In this document: positions 1 to 9,835 of the stretch, one piece after another | Layout of the letters: each line of letters starts with the position of its first letter | How positions within the stretch are numbered: the first letter of the stretch is position 1 | DNA from: Thiocystis violascens | GTDB taxonomy: Bacteria > Pseudomonadota > Gammaproteobacteria > Chromatiales > Chromatiaceae | DNA: 64,000 nt | NCBI GenBank assembly: GCA_020721065.1 | Contig: DYNM01000002.1 | Span: 1 to 64,000, forward strand | Direction: 5' to 3' | The notes under the pieces: generated by a model | The model's database searches: none | What the model was told of the DNA's origin: nothing | Seen by the model: the letters and a program-made list of their open reading frames with translations, nothing else | Translations under genes and position numbers: made by a program

Positions 1-114
1 TGAATTGGGAGCGGGTTTTTTATAGCGCCGGTGCGTTATTGCGGGTTGGTACTCAGCAGCGCGTGGTCAGCAATAAATGTCTCCAGCCGCTGCAAATAAA
101 CTCCAAACTTTTCG

Positions 115-720
115 TCACTGCATCACTTTCAATGCAGAAGAAGTAAACCATTCCCCACGAATATGATAATCAGCCGCTAACTGGTGAATGTTTTTCTCGT
201 CTTGAAATTTATTAACCGCTTTGCGATAAGCTACCAGTTCAAGTTCACCAGAATTGGCGACCTGTAGCTGTCTCAACCTAGATTCAGGGTCTCTACTGAT
301 ACCTAATTTGATGTTTCCGGTGTTGACTTCGCGGATCGCGTAAACATAAGCATCAGGGAAATCATCTGGAATCTCAAATTCATTAAGTGCCCGAAGAATG
401 TTAAATGCGTCATCAATTGATAACATTACCCGTGACACAAATTTTGTACCTCCAATCCAAGCTGCATAGGCAATAGCGAGTGGTTTAATGGCGAAGGTGC
501 CAAATCCTGGTTTTGCGAAGATAGGTAAAATTCCTTCTATCTCACATTCTTTAGCAAGATCAATCGTCTGCTGATTTTGAAGCCAAACCGCGGGGCGGTG
601 TTTGGTTGCGCCGCCAGCTGCCTTGTGAAGATCATTCAAGCAATACCGACCTTCAGCATCTTGATTGATGTTGAAATCGTCAATGACGAGAGATGGAGTT
701 GTGATGTTGGGTGAAACCAT
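115..720 (-). CDS. KilA-N domain protein with C-terminal GIY-YIG-like (T5orf172-type) domain
   Basis: The protein has 201 residues from the start chosen here. The N-terminal two thirds (LNDLHKAAGG, then KHRPAVWL and the GTFAIKPLAIAYAAWI block) look like a KilA-N DNA-binding domain, which is typical of phage antirepressors. The last 70 residues (AYVYAIREVNTGNIKLGISR, later HIRGEWF) resemble the T5orf172/Mug113 branch of the GIY-YIG nuclease fold. The ATG at 720 is preferred because AAGGA lies about 6-11 bases upstream; an in-frame extension to 834 lacks family similarity. It is probably a phage- or mobile-element-derived regulator. The exact function is unknown, and nuclease activity is inferred from the fold only. 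The 114 bases before its stop, to the window edge, show no gene. Confidence 0.75.
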   Translation of the reverse strand: MVSPNITTPSLVIDDFNINQDAEGRYCLNDLHKAAGGATKHRPAVWLQNQQTIDLAKECEIEGILPIFAKPGFGTFAIKPLAIAYAAWIGGTKFVSRVMLSIDDAFNILRALNEFEIPDDFPDAYVYAIREVNTGNIKLGISRDPESRLRQLQVANSGELELVAYRKAVNKFQDEKNIHQLAADYHIRGEWFTSSALKVMQ

Positions 721-751
721 AATGGTGTCCTTACTGATTCTCTTTAGGAAA

Positions 752-775
752 GCCCCGAAGGGCCGCTGTGGGGCT
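752..775 (-). promoter_or_regulatory. Hairpin in the leader of the KilA-N gene
   Basis: On the minus strand GCCC-TTCG-GGGC forms a short stem with a stable UUCG tetraloop, nested in a longer AGCCCC/GGGGCT pairing, about 30 bases upstream of the start codon. It could be an attenuator or the terminator of a lost upstream gene. No long T-run follows, so the role is uncertain. The rest of 776-968 shows only a weak imperfect hairpin near 891-914. Confidence 0.35.
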
Positions 776-968
776 AAAGACCGCAGTAAGACGGCGGGAT
801 TATTCGTGGGATTTCTCCCCTTATTTCTCCGCACCCCCAGCGAAAACTGGAAACATTAAAGCACATAGCTGTCGTGTGTGATAACGCTTACTGAGGTGTT
901 CTTTAGCACCTGAGACATAGAAGACCACACTTATTAAAAGCTGTCAACTGCAATCAACAAAAAACCGA

Positions 969-3272
969 TTAAACACGTTTCCGGCGTTGTGGTTTTTGCG
1001 GCGCAAGCGGCGCAGTGAGTTGTTGATACCGCTCGAATAGAAAAGCGACGCGATCCGTATCACCACTAAACTTCTGTTTGGAATAAGCTGCATCAACCGC
1101 ACGATCTAATTGACGATGCGCTGTGACTAATTCAACTGGCATTGTGAATGGATCATAAAGCGCAGCAAGTGACGCATTCGGCGCTTGCGCACGCACATCT
1201 AATACTGCTTGCGCCGCCTGTTCTATTGTATTGCGCTGTTGATCCGTGATGTTTTTTGGCCACGGGAAATTATTATAAACAATTGTAATGGAGTATTGGT
1301 AACGATTTTCAAGGCGTCCGCATACCGTGCGCATCCATGCCATGTGCATTGCCGAAGTTAAAACACCAAACTGATACCATTGCGCGTTGGGAATAATGAG
1401 CAATTTATCGCCAGCAATATGCGTGCTGGGTAAAAAAGCAAGTGGAATATATTGTCGCCGTTCTGAAGAAACGCAAGGAATCGCTAAATAAGTGCTCGCT
1501 GGCTGGCGAATTTCACCGAATAACGCGGGACGCGCTGCTAAATTAGTGGTTGCTGGACGCAAACTCTGTAAACGATGTTGGCGGCATTGCTGCACTCGCG
1601 CTAAAACGTGCGGCAATTGTTGTAATTCATCTGGTGCAATATCAACCAACCATAAACAATAACGCGGGCTATTATTGATTAATTCATATCCCATCGCAAA
1701 GGGTTTAATCCACGCTGCCGCCGCCGGTTCTTTGCTGATTAACGCCGCTTTTTCTGGTGCAGATAATAATAAATGCCCGCCGTCATTCGGCATTGAACCA
1801 AACACCATTGGCAATGCACCGACCGGTGCAACGCGGCGCTTTTCTAAAACGACATTGGGTGCTGCTAACAAATAAGGATTGATATTGCGAGGCTTCATTT
1901 CGCTGGGTTCAGACTGCGGTGTTTCATAAACAAAAAGTTGTTTTTTCACTGCATCGTGTAAAGCAAAACCGATAATCACGCAGTGCGCAGCGGCGTTGCC
2001 TTTTGCTTCATTTAACCATTGAAACGTGCGATGCGCAAAATGAATTTTAACGCCGCGTTTTAATAAATCTGACCATAGCACCCCAACTTGTTCGCCTTGC
2101 GTGATTGAGTTGGTTGTAACAAATGCAGTTTTTACAGCAGTGTTGTCCGCCATATAATCAGCCGCTTTGCGAAACCACGCGGCAACAAAATCTAAAACGC
2201 CCGCCCCTTTGACATCATGGAAAACCTGCGCTAAATCCTGTTTTTGCGCGGGTGTTTGATAGGCTTTGCCAATAAACGGCGGATTCCCTAAAATGTAATT
2301 GCGTTTTGCTGGCGGCACCAGCTCGCGCCAATCCAGTTGTAGCGCATTGCCATGACGAATTGTCGCGGAATGGGTGAGCGGAATCCGTAAATAGTATTGC
2401 CCGAATTCTTGAGAAGCCACTTGATTCATCTGATGCTCGGTGAGCCACAATGCTGTTTGCGCAATCTGCGCTGGAAATTCGTCAATTTCAATCCCATAAA
2501 ACTGATTGACATTGCAGCGAATGTTAAACTCACCTACGCCGATTGATAAATTTTTAGATGCGCTAAACAGCGTCCGCAACACTTCCAATTCAAGCAAGCG
2601 CAATTCCCGATAGACGATGACCAGAAAATTGCCGCAGCCGCAAGCGGGATCAAAGAATTTTAAGCTGGCGAGCTGTTCTTGAAACGCAAATAAATTGCTT
2701 TTGCTCTGCCATTTGACGCGCTCAAACTCAGCCCGCAGTTCATCTAAAAATAACGGTTTAATCAGCTTTAAGATATTGGTTTCTGACGTGTAATGTGCGC
2801 CCAGATGACGGCGGTTTTTAGCGTCCATGACCGACTGAAATAAAGCGCCAAAGATCGCAGGTGAAATCCGCCCCCAATCCAAAGCGCAACCTTCCAATAA
2901 AAGCTCGCGCATTTCCCGATCAAAGGCAACAATCGGTAAATGCTCGGTAAACAATTGACCGTTAATATAACGAAACGCGGCAAGTTGCGGATCAAGATGA
3001 GTGAAGCGTTTTTCGTGCGGTGTATTTAACACTTCAAAACACTGCGCCAGCCATTGTGCTAAATCGTGTCCATCTTCAGCAGTGCGTTGTTCAAGCAACG
3101 CTTGAAACTGATTTGCTGTAAAAATGCCGGTGTGTTCGGCAAAGAAACAAAACACCAGCCGCACCAGATACACTTCCAACGCATGACCAACATAACCGCT
3201 GGTTTTTAATTGATCATGCAATAAACCCATGCGCTCGGCAGCTTTTATGTTGATCAAATCTCGCTCGTGCAT
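969..3272 (-). CDS. MmeI-like DNA adenine methyltransferase lacking the N-terminal nuclease domain
   Basis: A 767-residue class I SAM-dependent DNA methyltransferase. Residues 1-150 match the helical spacer of MmeI-type (type IIG) enzymes, starting at NIKAAERMGLLHDQLKTSGY and including LVRLVFCFFAEHTGIF. Motif I is FDPACGCGNF at about 207-216, and the catalytic NPPF is at about 330. The later part has the target-recognition and C-terminal domains, ending near YQYSITIVYNNFPWPKN. MmeI-family proteins normally carry a PD-(D/E)XK nuclease domain before the NIKAAE block. Here only about 70 bases separate the start from the neighbouring msrAB gene, so that domain is absent. No good ribosome binding site precedes the ATG. 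It could be an orphan methyltransferase, or the remnant of a restriction-modification enzyme. Confidence 0.85.
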   Translation of the reverse strand: MHERDLINIKAAERMGLLHDQLKTSGYVGHALEVYLVRLVFCFFAEHTGIFTANQFQALLEQRTAEDGHDLAQWLAQCFEVLNTPHEKRFTHLDPQLAAFRYINGQLFTEHLPIVAFDREMRELLLEGCALDWGRISPAIFGALFQSVMDAKNRRHLGAHYTSETNILKLIKPLFLDELRAEFERVKWQSKSNLFAFQEQLASLKFFDPACGCGNFLVIVYRELRLLELEVLRTLFSASKNLSIGVGEFNIRCNVNQFYGIEIDEFPAQIAQTALWLTEHQMNQVASQEFGQYYLRIPLTHSATIRHGNALQLDWRELVPPAKRNYILGNPPFIGKAYQTPAQKQDLAQVFHDVKGAGVLDFVAAWFRKAADYMADNTAVKTAFVTTNSITQGEQVGVLWSDLLKRGVKIHFAHRTFQWLNEAKGNAAAHCVIIGFALHDAVKKQLFVYETPQSEPSEMKPRNINPYLLAAPNVVLEKRRVAPVGALPMVFGSMPNDGGHLLLSAPEKAALISKEPAAAAWIKPFAMGYELINNSPRYCLWLVDIAPDELQQLPHVLARVQQCRQHRLQSLRPATTNLAARPALFGEIRQPASTYLAIPCVSSERRQYIPLAFLPSTHIAGDKLLIIPNAQWYQFGVLTSAMHMAWMRTVCGRLENRYQYSITIVYNNFPWPKNITDQQRNTIEQAAQAVLDVRAQAPNASLAALYDPFTMPVELVTAHRQLDRAVDAAYSKQKFSGDTDRVAFLFERYQQLTAPLAPQKPQRRKRV

Positions 3273-3300
3273 GAGTGTTTTTTTAACCCTGATGTTTAAG

Positions 3301-3334
3301 CAATAACGCCAGAGTGTTTCATCTGGCGTTATTG
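3301..3334 (-). terminator. Terminator hairpin between msrAB and the methyltransferase
   Basis: A perfect 12-bp inverted repeat (CAATAACGCCAG / CTGGCGTTATTG) with a 10-base loop lies 9 bases after the msrAB stop. The T-run is weak, so it may act as a hairpin-only or 3'-end-protecting structure. Confidence 0.6.
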
Positions 3335-3342
3335 ATCAGCAT

Positions 3343-4617
3343 TCAATCTGGAATAAAGCGCAGCACTTTTCCGTTAATGCAGTATCGTTTGCCAGACGGC
3401 GGTGGTCCGTCATCAAAAACATGCCCCAAATGAATTCCAGAACTGGCGCTGCGCACTTCAACGCGGTGCATTCCGTGATTATTGTCGGCATGTAAAGTCA
3501 GCGCCCCTTCTACCGGATTAAAAAAGCTCGGCCAACCACTGCCGCTTTCAAATTTCGCATCGGTGCGAAATAACGCCGCGCCAGTAATTGGATCGACAAA
3601 GGTGCCGGGGCGTTTTTCGTCCAAATGCGAGCCAGTAAACGGGCGCTCCGTGCCCTGTTCAAAAGCGATTTTCCGCTGTTCTGGCGTCAACACCTGCCCA
3701 CCCAACCATTGCCAAAACCGCGCTTTTTCGCCGCTGTAGCCGGTAAAACGCGACACTTCTTGACCTTTTTCAAACAATACGATGGTCGGCGTCGCCAGCA
3801 GCGGCTGCGTCAACGTCCAACCCTCCGGTGGCAACGTCGCCAGCGTGGCGCGAATCGGCGTGGCTGCCGTCCAATCATCGAGAATTTCGGCACGAAATAA
3901 CTGGCAAAACGCGCAATCCGTCGCCTCAAAGACGAGCAATTGTCGCGCAAAATCGAGCGTTGCTGCCGCCAACGGCGCGGGCGCAGCAGCGATGGGCGGT
4001 GCCGCTGCGTCAGGAAACATCACGCCGGTGCCGCCGAGTCCGCAGTAGCCGTTGGGATGTTTCTGCAAATAATCCTGATGCGATTCCTCGGCGCGGTTGT
4101 AATGCTGCAACGCTTTGATTTCAGTCGTGATTTGACCGCGTCCGGCAGCGGTCAACGCGGCTTGATATTGATCTCGCGTCGCCAGCGCCGTTGCCATCTG
4201 CGCGGCGTTGGTGGTGTAAATCGCGCTGCGATAATTGCTACCCCGATCATTGCCTTGGCAGTCGCCCTGCGTGGGATCGTGATGTTGCCAAAACGCAATC
4301 AACACCTCCCGCAAACTGATTTGAGTCGGATCAAAGTTGACCAAAATCACCTCGGCGTGATTGCGCTGCGTGGTCGCAGTGCCGCGCTGGAGTTGCTGTT
4401 CCAGCGCCAGCACGTCCCGATAACCGACCTGCGGCGCGTCACCTCCGGCATAACCGGCTTCGACGTCGATCACGCCGGGCAGCGCCGCCATTCGTTTTTC
4501 TGCGCCCCAAAAACAGCCCATGCCCAACACAATTGACTCCGTTGTTTTGGCGCAAATTGATGTGGTTGCAGTCACAGCCATGATGAGTATTCCCCAGCGT
4601 ATCCAGTTGAGTAACAT
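3343..4617 (-). CDS. msrAB: Periplasmic trifunctional methionine sulfoxide reductase MsrA-thioredoxin-like-MsrB
   Basis: A 424-residue secreted protein. The signal peptide is within about 1-23 ([20 protein letters not shown]). The MsrA domain is at about 25-200, with catalytic GCFWGAE. A central domain of about 110 residues contains the redox pair CAFC and resembles thioredoxin. The C-terminal MsrB domain has SGWPSFF, the [10 protein letters not shown] motif and the catalytic RYCIN. The zinc-binding CxxC pairs of many MsrB proteins are absent. It should repair both S- and R-methionine sulfoxides in exported proteins, with the middle domain relaying electrons. In neisserial PilB the thioredoxin-like domain is N-terminal; here it lies between MsrA and MsrB. 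The gene is divergent from the chemoreceptor. Confidence 0.93.
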   Translation of the reverse strand: MLLNWIRWGILIMAVTATTSICAKTTESIVLGMGCFWGAEKRMAALPGVIDVEAGYAGGDAPQVGYRDVLALEQQLQRGTATTQRNHAEVILVNFDPTQISLREVLIAFWQHHDPTQGDCQGNDRGSNYRSAIYTTNAAQMATALATRDQYQAALTAAGRGQITTEIKALQHYNRAEESHQDYLQKHPNGYCGLGGTGVMFPDAAAPPIAAAPAPLAAATLDFARQLLVFEATDCAFCQLFRAEILDDWTAATPIRATLATLPPEGWTLTQPLLATPTIVLFEKGQEVSRFTGYSGEKARFWQWLGGQVLTPEQRKIAFEQGTERPFTGSHLDEKRPGTFVDPITGAALFRTDAKFESGSGWPSFFNPVEGALTLHADNNHGMHRVEVRSASSGIHLGHVFDDGPPPSGKRYCINGKVLRFIPD

Positions 4618-4737
4618 GATAAAACTCTCTTGAGTTTGAGCATTGTCGGCATCGCAAGCCAGTCGGTAACTGTGACAATGTTGTTAAAATATGATGACAA
4701 ACATAACGAGACACGGTTCATTACTTGGGGTTTAAGA

Positions 4738-6726
4738 ATGCGAATGACATCTCTACGAGCGCGATTATTTTTGTGGATGTTGGGCGGCAGTGGGCTGTTG
4801 TTTTTATTGGCATTTGGCACGATGACAGTGCTGACGCAAAGCGGCGCTCGTGAACAAGCGTTGACGCTGGTGCGCGGGATGGCGGACAGCTACGCCAACC
4901 GCATTAAAGCGGAGTTTGATCATTCGTATGCCGTCGCTGAATCGTTGGCGTTGGGACTCAAGGCGATCCATGGTCACGATCCGCAGCGAGCGGTGGCCTC
5001 AGCCGTGAACGCGGCGGTATTAGAAGCCAATCCGCAGCTCGTGGGTTTGGGTTCCTATTGGGAGCCGAATGCGTTTGATGGCCGCGATGCCGAATTTGTC
5101 CGCGTCGCACCGGAGAATGACGCCACTGGGCGTTACATTCCATATTGGAATCGCGCTGGTGGCACGATTACGGTCGAGCCGGTGACGGAATATGAGACGG
5201 CAGATTGGTACAACATCCCCAAGCGTACCAAGCTGCCATGGGCGAGCGAACCCTATTCTTTCTCGATTAGCGGCAAGCCAGTGTTGATGGTGTCGCTGAT
5301 GGTGCCGATTCTCGACGGCGGCAAATTTCTCGGCTCGGTCGGCGCAGATTATCCGCTGGTCGGTTTGCAGGACATTCTCACCGAGGTGCGCCCGTTCGGA
5401 TCAGGACGCGCCAGCTTGCTGTCCAATGCCGGTATTTATGCGAGTCATCCCGACAGCTCGCGCCTGAGCCAAGCGGCAAATGATTTACCGCCAGCAGCGT
5501 TGGCGGCGATCAAAGATGGTAAAGCGTATGAATTCATTACTGACGCGGGTTTGATGTCGTTGGTGCGCCCGATTCAACCCGGCAAGGCGATGAATACTTG
5601 GGCGTTATTACTGACTTTTCCGCTCGCCGATGCGCTGGCTGAAGCGCAGCAGATGATGCTGATGACGGCGCTAATTGGCGTGGTGGGTTTGCTGATTTTG
5701 GCGGTGATTTTGTGGCCGTTGCTCGCGCATTTGATGCGCCCGTTGCAGCAATTGGCGCAGACGCTGGTGAGTTGGGATGGCGATGTGACGCAGCAGGTGG
5801 CGGTCGTGCGCCAAGATGAGATTGGCATCATCGGCGCGGCGTTTAACGCCTTTATGCAGCGCCTGCGGGAGCTGGTGGTGGCGATTGCTGAGGAAAGTCA
5901 TCGGCTTGATTTGGGCAGCCAAGAGTTGAGCGCGGCCACTGAATCGGTGGTGCAAAACTCGCGGCAACAGCTTGACGCTGCGCAGCAGATGACCGATGAA
6001 ATGGGGCAAATCACCGGCTCAATTGGTGGCGTGGCGCGGCAGGCGTTGCAATTGCAGGAGCTGGCGCAGGACACCGGTACGATCACCGCCAACGCTTCAA
6101 CGATTGTGCAGCAGACGGCGCAGGAGATTGGGCAGATTGACAACACGATGCAGACGGTTGCCAGCGGCGTGCAGCGGTTAGATGAGCGGTCGCGTGATAT
6201 CAGCACCATCATCAACGTGATCCGCGAAATTGCCGATCAAACCAATTTGCTGGCGCTCAACGCGGCGATTGAGGCGGCACGCGCTGGTGAACAGGGACGC
6301 GGATTTGCGGTGGTGGCCGATGAGGTGCGCAAATTGGCGAATCGCACGGCGCAGGCGACGGGTGAAATCACCAATACAATCAAGACGATTCAGCAGGAAA
6401 GCGCGGCGGCTGTGACCGCAGTCGGGATGACTTCCGAACAGGTCAATCGTGGCGTGGCGCTGTCGCGGGAAGCTGCGGACGCGATTGAAACGATCCGCCA
6501 CCACGCCGACGATATTTTGAGTCGGGTATCGGAGGTGAATCATCAAACAAAACAACAATCTAGCAGCAGTCTGGCGTTGGCAAATCACGTTGAGCGCGTC
6601 GGTGGGCTGGCGCAATATAACGATCAAAACATTCTGGTTGCGCAGGAGCGCGTTCAAGAAATTGCAACGCTTTCGCATAAACTGCACGAATTGATTGCGC
6701 GGTTTCGTGGCGCAGAACGCCGTTAA
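4738..6726 (+). CDS. Methyl-accepting chemotaxis protein with a periplasmic Cache-type sensor domain
   Basis: About 662 residues. A transmembrane segment ([18 protein letters not shown]) near the N terminus is followed by a roughly 270-residue periplasmic region of dCache type; [19 protein letters not shown] is typical of these ligand-binding domains. A second membrane helix ([20 protein letters not shown]) comes next, then HAMP and a long cytoplasmic signalling domain with the conserved hairpin tip [20 protein letters not shown]. It senses an extracellular ligand and controls CheA; the ligand cannot be deduced. I chose the ATG at 4738 because the protein then starts just before the first membrane helix; 4744 is equally possible. 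No che genes are nearby. Confidence 0.9.
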   Translation: MRMTSLRARLFLWMLGGSGLLFLLAFGTMTVLTQSGAREQALTLVRGMADSYANRIKAEFDHSYAVAESLALGLKAIHGHDPQRAVASAVNAAVLEANPQLVGLGSYWEPNAFDGRDAEFVRVAPENDATGRYIPYWNRAGGTITVEPVTEYETADWYNIPKRTKLPWASEPYSFSISGKPVLMVSLMVPILDGGKFLGSVGADYPLVGLQDILTEVRPFGSGRASLLSNAGIYASHPDSSRLSQAANDLPPAALAAIKDGKAYEFITDAGLMSLVRPIQPGKAMNTWALLLTFPLADALAEAQQMMLMTALIGVVGLLILAVILWPLLAHLMRPLQQLAQTLVSWDGDVTQQVAVVRQDEIGIIGAAFNAFMQRLRELVVAIAEESHRLDLGSQELSAATESVVQNSRQQLDAAQQMTDEMGQITGSIGGVARQALQLQELAQDTGTITANASTIVQQTAQEIGQIDNTMQTVASGVQRLDERSRDISTIINVIREIADQTNLLALNAAIEAARAGEQGRGFAVVADEVRKLANRTAQATGEITNTIKTIQQESAAAVTAVGMTSEQVNRGVALSREAADAIETIRHHADDILSRVSEVNHQTKQQSSSSLALANHVERVGGLAQYNDQNILVAQERVQEIATLSHKLHELIARFRGAERR

Positions 6727-6731
6727 AAAAG

Positions 6732-6760
6732 TTTTGCCGCTCGTCACTAAAGCGGCAAAA
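6732..6760 (+). terminator. Terminator after the chemoreceptor gene
   Basis: The inverted repeat TTTTGCCGCT / AGCGGCAAAA with a 9-base loop begins 5 bases after the stop codon and ends about 20 bases before the vgrG start. It separates the chemoreceptor from the T6SS cluster. Confidence 0.55.
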
Positions 6761-6779
6761 TAATTTGAGGACTGAGTGA

Positions 6780-8894
6780 ATGACTGCCACGCAAAAAAAT
6801 CGGTTTTTATCGGTTAATACGATTCTAGGCGCAGAAACGTTGCTGGTACACAGCATGGTGACGCAGGAACGGTTAAGCACGCCGTTTGAATATGAACTCA
6901 CGTTACTCAGCACTGACGCTACCATTGCACCGGATGCTTTATTGGGAACGGCAATGACGGTAGCGTTAGAAGTATTAAATAATGCTCGCCGTTTTTATCA
7001 TGGTTATGTACAAAAATTTGCCTTCACTGGATTTCATGGGCGTTATGCCCGTTATCAAGCGACGCTGGTGCCGTTATTGTGGTTTTTATCACGCTCGAGT
7101 GATTGCCGGATTTTTCAAAGTAAAACAGTGCCCGTGATTGTTAAAGAGATTTTCTCCAAATATGGCTTAACCGATATTACCGAACAATACACAGCAACCT
7201 TTCGCACTTGGGAGTATTGCGTCCAATATCAAGAAACTGATTTAAGTTTTGTCAGTCGATTATTGGAACATGAAGGGATTTATTATTTTTTTAAGCATGA
7301 AGATGGCAAACATACTTTAATTTTAACGGATAACAGCACTGCACATTCTACAGTTACCGATTATGCAAAAGTTCCTTTTCATAATGAGCGGTCAACGTGG
7401 TTAAAAACGGTTGATCATATTGATGGCTGGATTGTCAATAAAAGTGTGCGCTCAGGGATTTTTGTTCATCGCGCCTTTAATTTCACAACACCAAAAACAA
7501 ATTTATTAGCCACGAGCAACTCTCCTAAAGATCATGCTTTAGCAAAAATGGAATTATTTGAATTTCAAAATGATTACACTACGGCAACGGAAGGTACTGA
7601 TTATGCCAAGGTGCGTTTGGAAGCAGAGCAGGCAGAACATGAAACTATTGAAGCAACTGGCACCGTGCGCGGTTTACATTGTGGCGCGTGGTTTACTTTA
7701 GAAGGTCATTTGCGGAGTGATCAAAATCACAAATGTTTAATCATTGCAACGCAGGAAGTATTGCAATCCGATGATTTTGAATCTACTGCCACGCCAGAAT
7801 TGCGTGAACCTTTCCGTACTACTTTCACCGCAATTGATGCGGAAACAGTATTTCGTCCCCCCCGCGTGACCCCAAAACCAGTGGTTAAAGGAGCGCAAAC
7901 TGCAATTGTGGTGGGTGAATCGGGTAAAGAAATTTTTACAGATGCACACGGGCGCGTGAAAGTCCAATTTCATTGGGATCGTTATGGCACTTCTAATGAA
8001 GAAAGCTCGTGCTGGATTCGCGTGGCGCAAATTTGGGCGGGTAAAGGTTGGGGCGGCATTATGCTGCCGCGAATTGGGCAAGAAGTGATTGTTGATTTTT
8101 TAGAAGGCGATCCTGATCAGCCCATTATTACCGGACGGGTCTATAACGGCGATTGTACGCCGCCATATACATTGCCAGCCGACGCGACGAAAAGCACGAT
8201 TAAAAGTAGCAGCAGTACTGGTGGCGCTGGTTTTAATGAAATCCGGTTAGAAGATAAAAAAGATTCAGAGCAGTTATTTATTCATGCGCAGAAAGATTAT
8301 GAAACGCGAGTGAAACATGACGCAGTGACTTGGGTTGGTAACGAACAGCATACAGTGGTCGTTAAAGATCAGTTGGAACAAGTGAAAGGACAGCAGCATT
8401 TAACCGTCACCAGCAATCAACTCGAAAAAGTTGACGGCGATAAACATTTGACGGTGACTGGTGATTATAATCAAGCCATCACGGGCGGCGTGTCGTTAAA
8501 AGCTAACACGAATATCCAACACAAAACTAGCGTGAAATATGCCATTGATGCCGGCACAGAAATCCATCTGAAATCGGGCATGAATGTGGTGATTGAAGGA
8601 ACTGCCAGCGTGACGTTAAAAAACTCTAGCAGTTTTATTGTGGTCGGCCCAAGTGGCGTGATGATTTCGGGACCGATGGTGATGATTAACAGCGGCGGCG
8701 CGGCTGGTGCGGGTTCCGGTTGTTCACCCGCCAGCGCCACCGCGCCGACTGCGCCAAAAGAAGCGGCGACTGCCACTGCGGGCGAGGTCTCAACTGTGAC
8801 CGCGCAAACGGCAAAAACGATTGCAACTGCGGAAACAAAAACGATGGTCAAGGCGTTGGTGGCGGCGGCAGCAAGCGGTGATGCACTGGTATGA
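6780..8894 (+). CDS. vgrG: Type VI secretion system spike protein VgrG (TssI)
   Basis: A 704-residue VgrG. The N-terminal part is the phage gpD/gp27-like hub (STPFEYELTLLS, YCVQYQETDLSFVSRLLEHEGIYYFF). The middle is the gp5-like OB fold (DAHGRVKVQFHWDRYG, SCWIRVAQIWAGKGWGGIMLPRIGQEVIVDFLEGDPDQPIITGRVYNG), followed by the beta-helix needle. The last about 50 residues are Ala/Thr-rich and low in complexity, with no recognisable effector domain. GAGG about 9 bases before the ATG is a good ribosome binding site. It forms the trimeric tip of the injected tube. It overlaps the DUF4123 gene by ATGA. Codon use is AT-richer over the first roughly 1.7 kb than at the 3' end. No T6SS core genes occur in the window. 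Confidence 0.96.
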   Translation: MTATQKNRFLSVNTILGAETLLVHSMVTQERLSTPFEYELTLLSTDATIAPDALLGTAMTVALEVLNNARRFYHGYVQKFAFTGFHGRYARYQATLVPLLWFLSRSSDCRIFQSKTVPVIVKEIFSKYGLTDITEQYTATFRTWEYCVQYQETDLSFVSRLLEHEGIYYFFKHEDGKHTLILTDNSTAHSTVTDYAKVPFHNERSTWLKTVDHIDGWIVNKSVRSGIFVHRAFNFTTPKTNLLATSNSPKDHALAKMELFEFQNDYTTATEGTDYAKVRLEAEQAEHETIEATGTVRGLHCGAWFTLEGHLRSDQNHKCLIIATQEVLQSDDFESTATPELREPFRTTFTAIDAETVFRPPRVTPKPVVKGAQTAIVVGESGKEIFTDAHGRVKVQFHWDRYGTSNEESSCWIRVAQIWAGKGWGGIMLPRIGQEVIVDFLEGDPDQPIITGRVYNGDCTPPYTLPADATKSTIKSSSSTGGAGFNEIRLEDKKDSEQLFIHAQKDYETRVKHDAVTWVGNEQHTVVVKDQLEQVKGQQHLTVTSNQLEKVDGDKHLTVTGDYNQAITGGVSLKANTNIQHKTSVKYAIDAGTEIHLKSGMNVVIEGTASVTLKNSSSFIVVGPSGVMISGPMVMINSGGAAGAGSGCSPASATAPTAPKEAATATAGEVSTVTAQTAKTIATAETKTMVKALVAAAASGDALV

Positions 8895-9418
8895 AACAGG
8901 AACAAGTTCAGGTTTTTCAACGCAGTTTGGTTGATCCGCACCAGCCGCTGTATGCGGTGCTTGATGGCGCGAGCGTGCCTAATGTGCTCGCTCGCTTGAC
9001 CGCTGCCGCCGTGCCCCACGTCTGTTTATTGCCCGGCGAGATCGACGACGAATTGGCGCAGGTCGCGCCCTATTTGGTGCAATTCGCGCCTGATTCCGCG
9101 TTCATGGCGCAATTTATCGACGAAGGTTTGGGTAAGCATTGGGGCATTCTCATCGTCTCGGCGGCGCATTTTCGCAGTCTGCGGATTCATTTTCGTAACT
9201 TATTGACCGTGTGGGAATTTTCCGGGCAACCGCGCTATTTTCGCTATTACGATCCGCGAGTGCTGCGGGTGTATTTGCCAACTTGCACTGCCGCTGAATT
9301 GCGCGATTTTTTCGGACCCGCAACGGCGTTTTATGCGGAAGATGACGCGCCGCTCACTTTGCAGCGCCTGTTTGTGAACGAAGACAATTTGATTCAACAG
9401 CGGCTAAAATTAGCCTAA
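8891..9418 (+). CDS. DUF4123 T6SS adaptor/chaperone-like protein
   Basis: 175 residues, translationally coupled to vgrG through an ATGA overlap. The motif order LYAVLDGAS, then GILIVSAAHFRSLRIHFRNL, then RYFRYYDPRVLRVYLP is typical of DUF4123 (Tap/TEC) proteins. These load effectors or PAAR tips onto VgrG in the cytoplasm and are not secreted themselves. The cargo is usually encoded next door; here the next gene is a DUF4280 tip protein with no toxin extension. The family call is firm, but the specific cargo is inferred. Confidence 0.88.
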   Translation: MKQEQVQVFQRSLVDPHQPLYAVLDGASVPNVLARLTAAAVPHVCLLPGEIDDELAQVAPYLVQFAPDSAFMAQFIDEGLGKHWGILIVSAAHFRSLRIHFRNLLTVWEFSGQPRYFRYYDPRVLRVYLPTCTAAELRDFFGPATAFYAEDDAPLTLQRLFVNEDNLIQQRLKLA

Positions 9419-9445
9419 AAAGCTGATTTTATAGGAGGAAAATCA

Positions 9446-9835
9446 ATGGCAATGCACGTTTGCTCAGGTGCCATGTTGCAATGTTCATTCGGCGTCGCGC
9501 CCAGCACTTTCACGGTGTTGCCCATCAATCGCACCCTGACTAGCAACATGCCGGCCGCTAACATCATGGATTATGTGCCGCTGGTGAACATCTTGCCGTT
9601 CGGGATGTGTACCAGCCCCGCCAATCCAACCGTCGCCTCAGCAACTGCCGCAGCGCTCGGCGTGTTGACGCCAATGCCGTGCATTCCAGCGACCGCCACG
9701 CCTTGGGCACCCGGCGCACCGACGGTCTTGCTGGCGAACATGCCGGCGCTCAACAACACTTCCAAATTGATTTGCAGCTACGGCGGCGTGATTTCAGTCA
9801 TCTTGCCCGGACAATTTACTGAGATGATTCCGTAA
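9446..9835 (+). CDS. PAAR-like (DUF4280) T6SS spike-tip protein
   Basis: 129 residues with a strong ribosome binding site (AGGAGG at 9433-9438). The pattern MHVCSGAMLQCSFG, ANIMDYVPLVNILPFGMC, GVLTPMPCIP and CSYGGVISVILPGQ is that of DUF4280/PAAR-like proteins. These cap VgrG with a metal-stabilised cone; the repeated Cys residues fit this. No C-terminal effector domain is fused. The 3' end overlaps the 3' end of the opposite-strand gene by about 20 bases. Confidence 0.88.
   Translation: MAMHVCSGAMLQCSFGVAPSTFTVLPINRTLTSNMPAANIMDYVPLVNILPFGMCTSPANPTVASATAAALGVLTPMPCIPATATPWAPGAPTVLLANMPALNNTSKLICSYGGVISVILPGQFTEMIP

Noticed and set aside
40..114. Short minus-strand frame after the KilA-N gene (ending LLSTNPQ)
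   Set aside because: It is open for only about 25 codons after a stop and has no start or ribosome binding site, so it is not called a gene.
6780..9835. A complete type VI secretion locus
   Set aside because: Only spike components and an adaptor are present; no TssB, TssC, TssJ, TssL, TssM or ClpV gene appears in the window.
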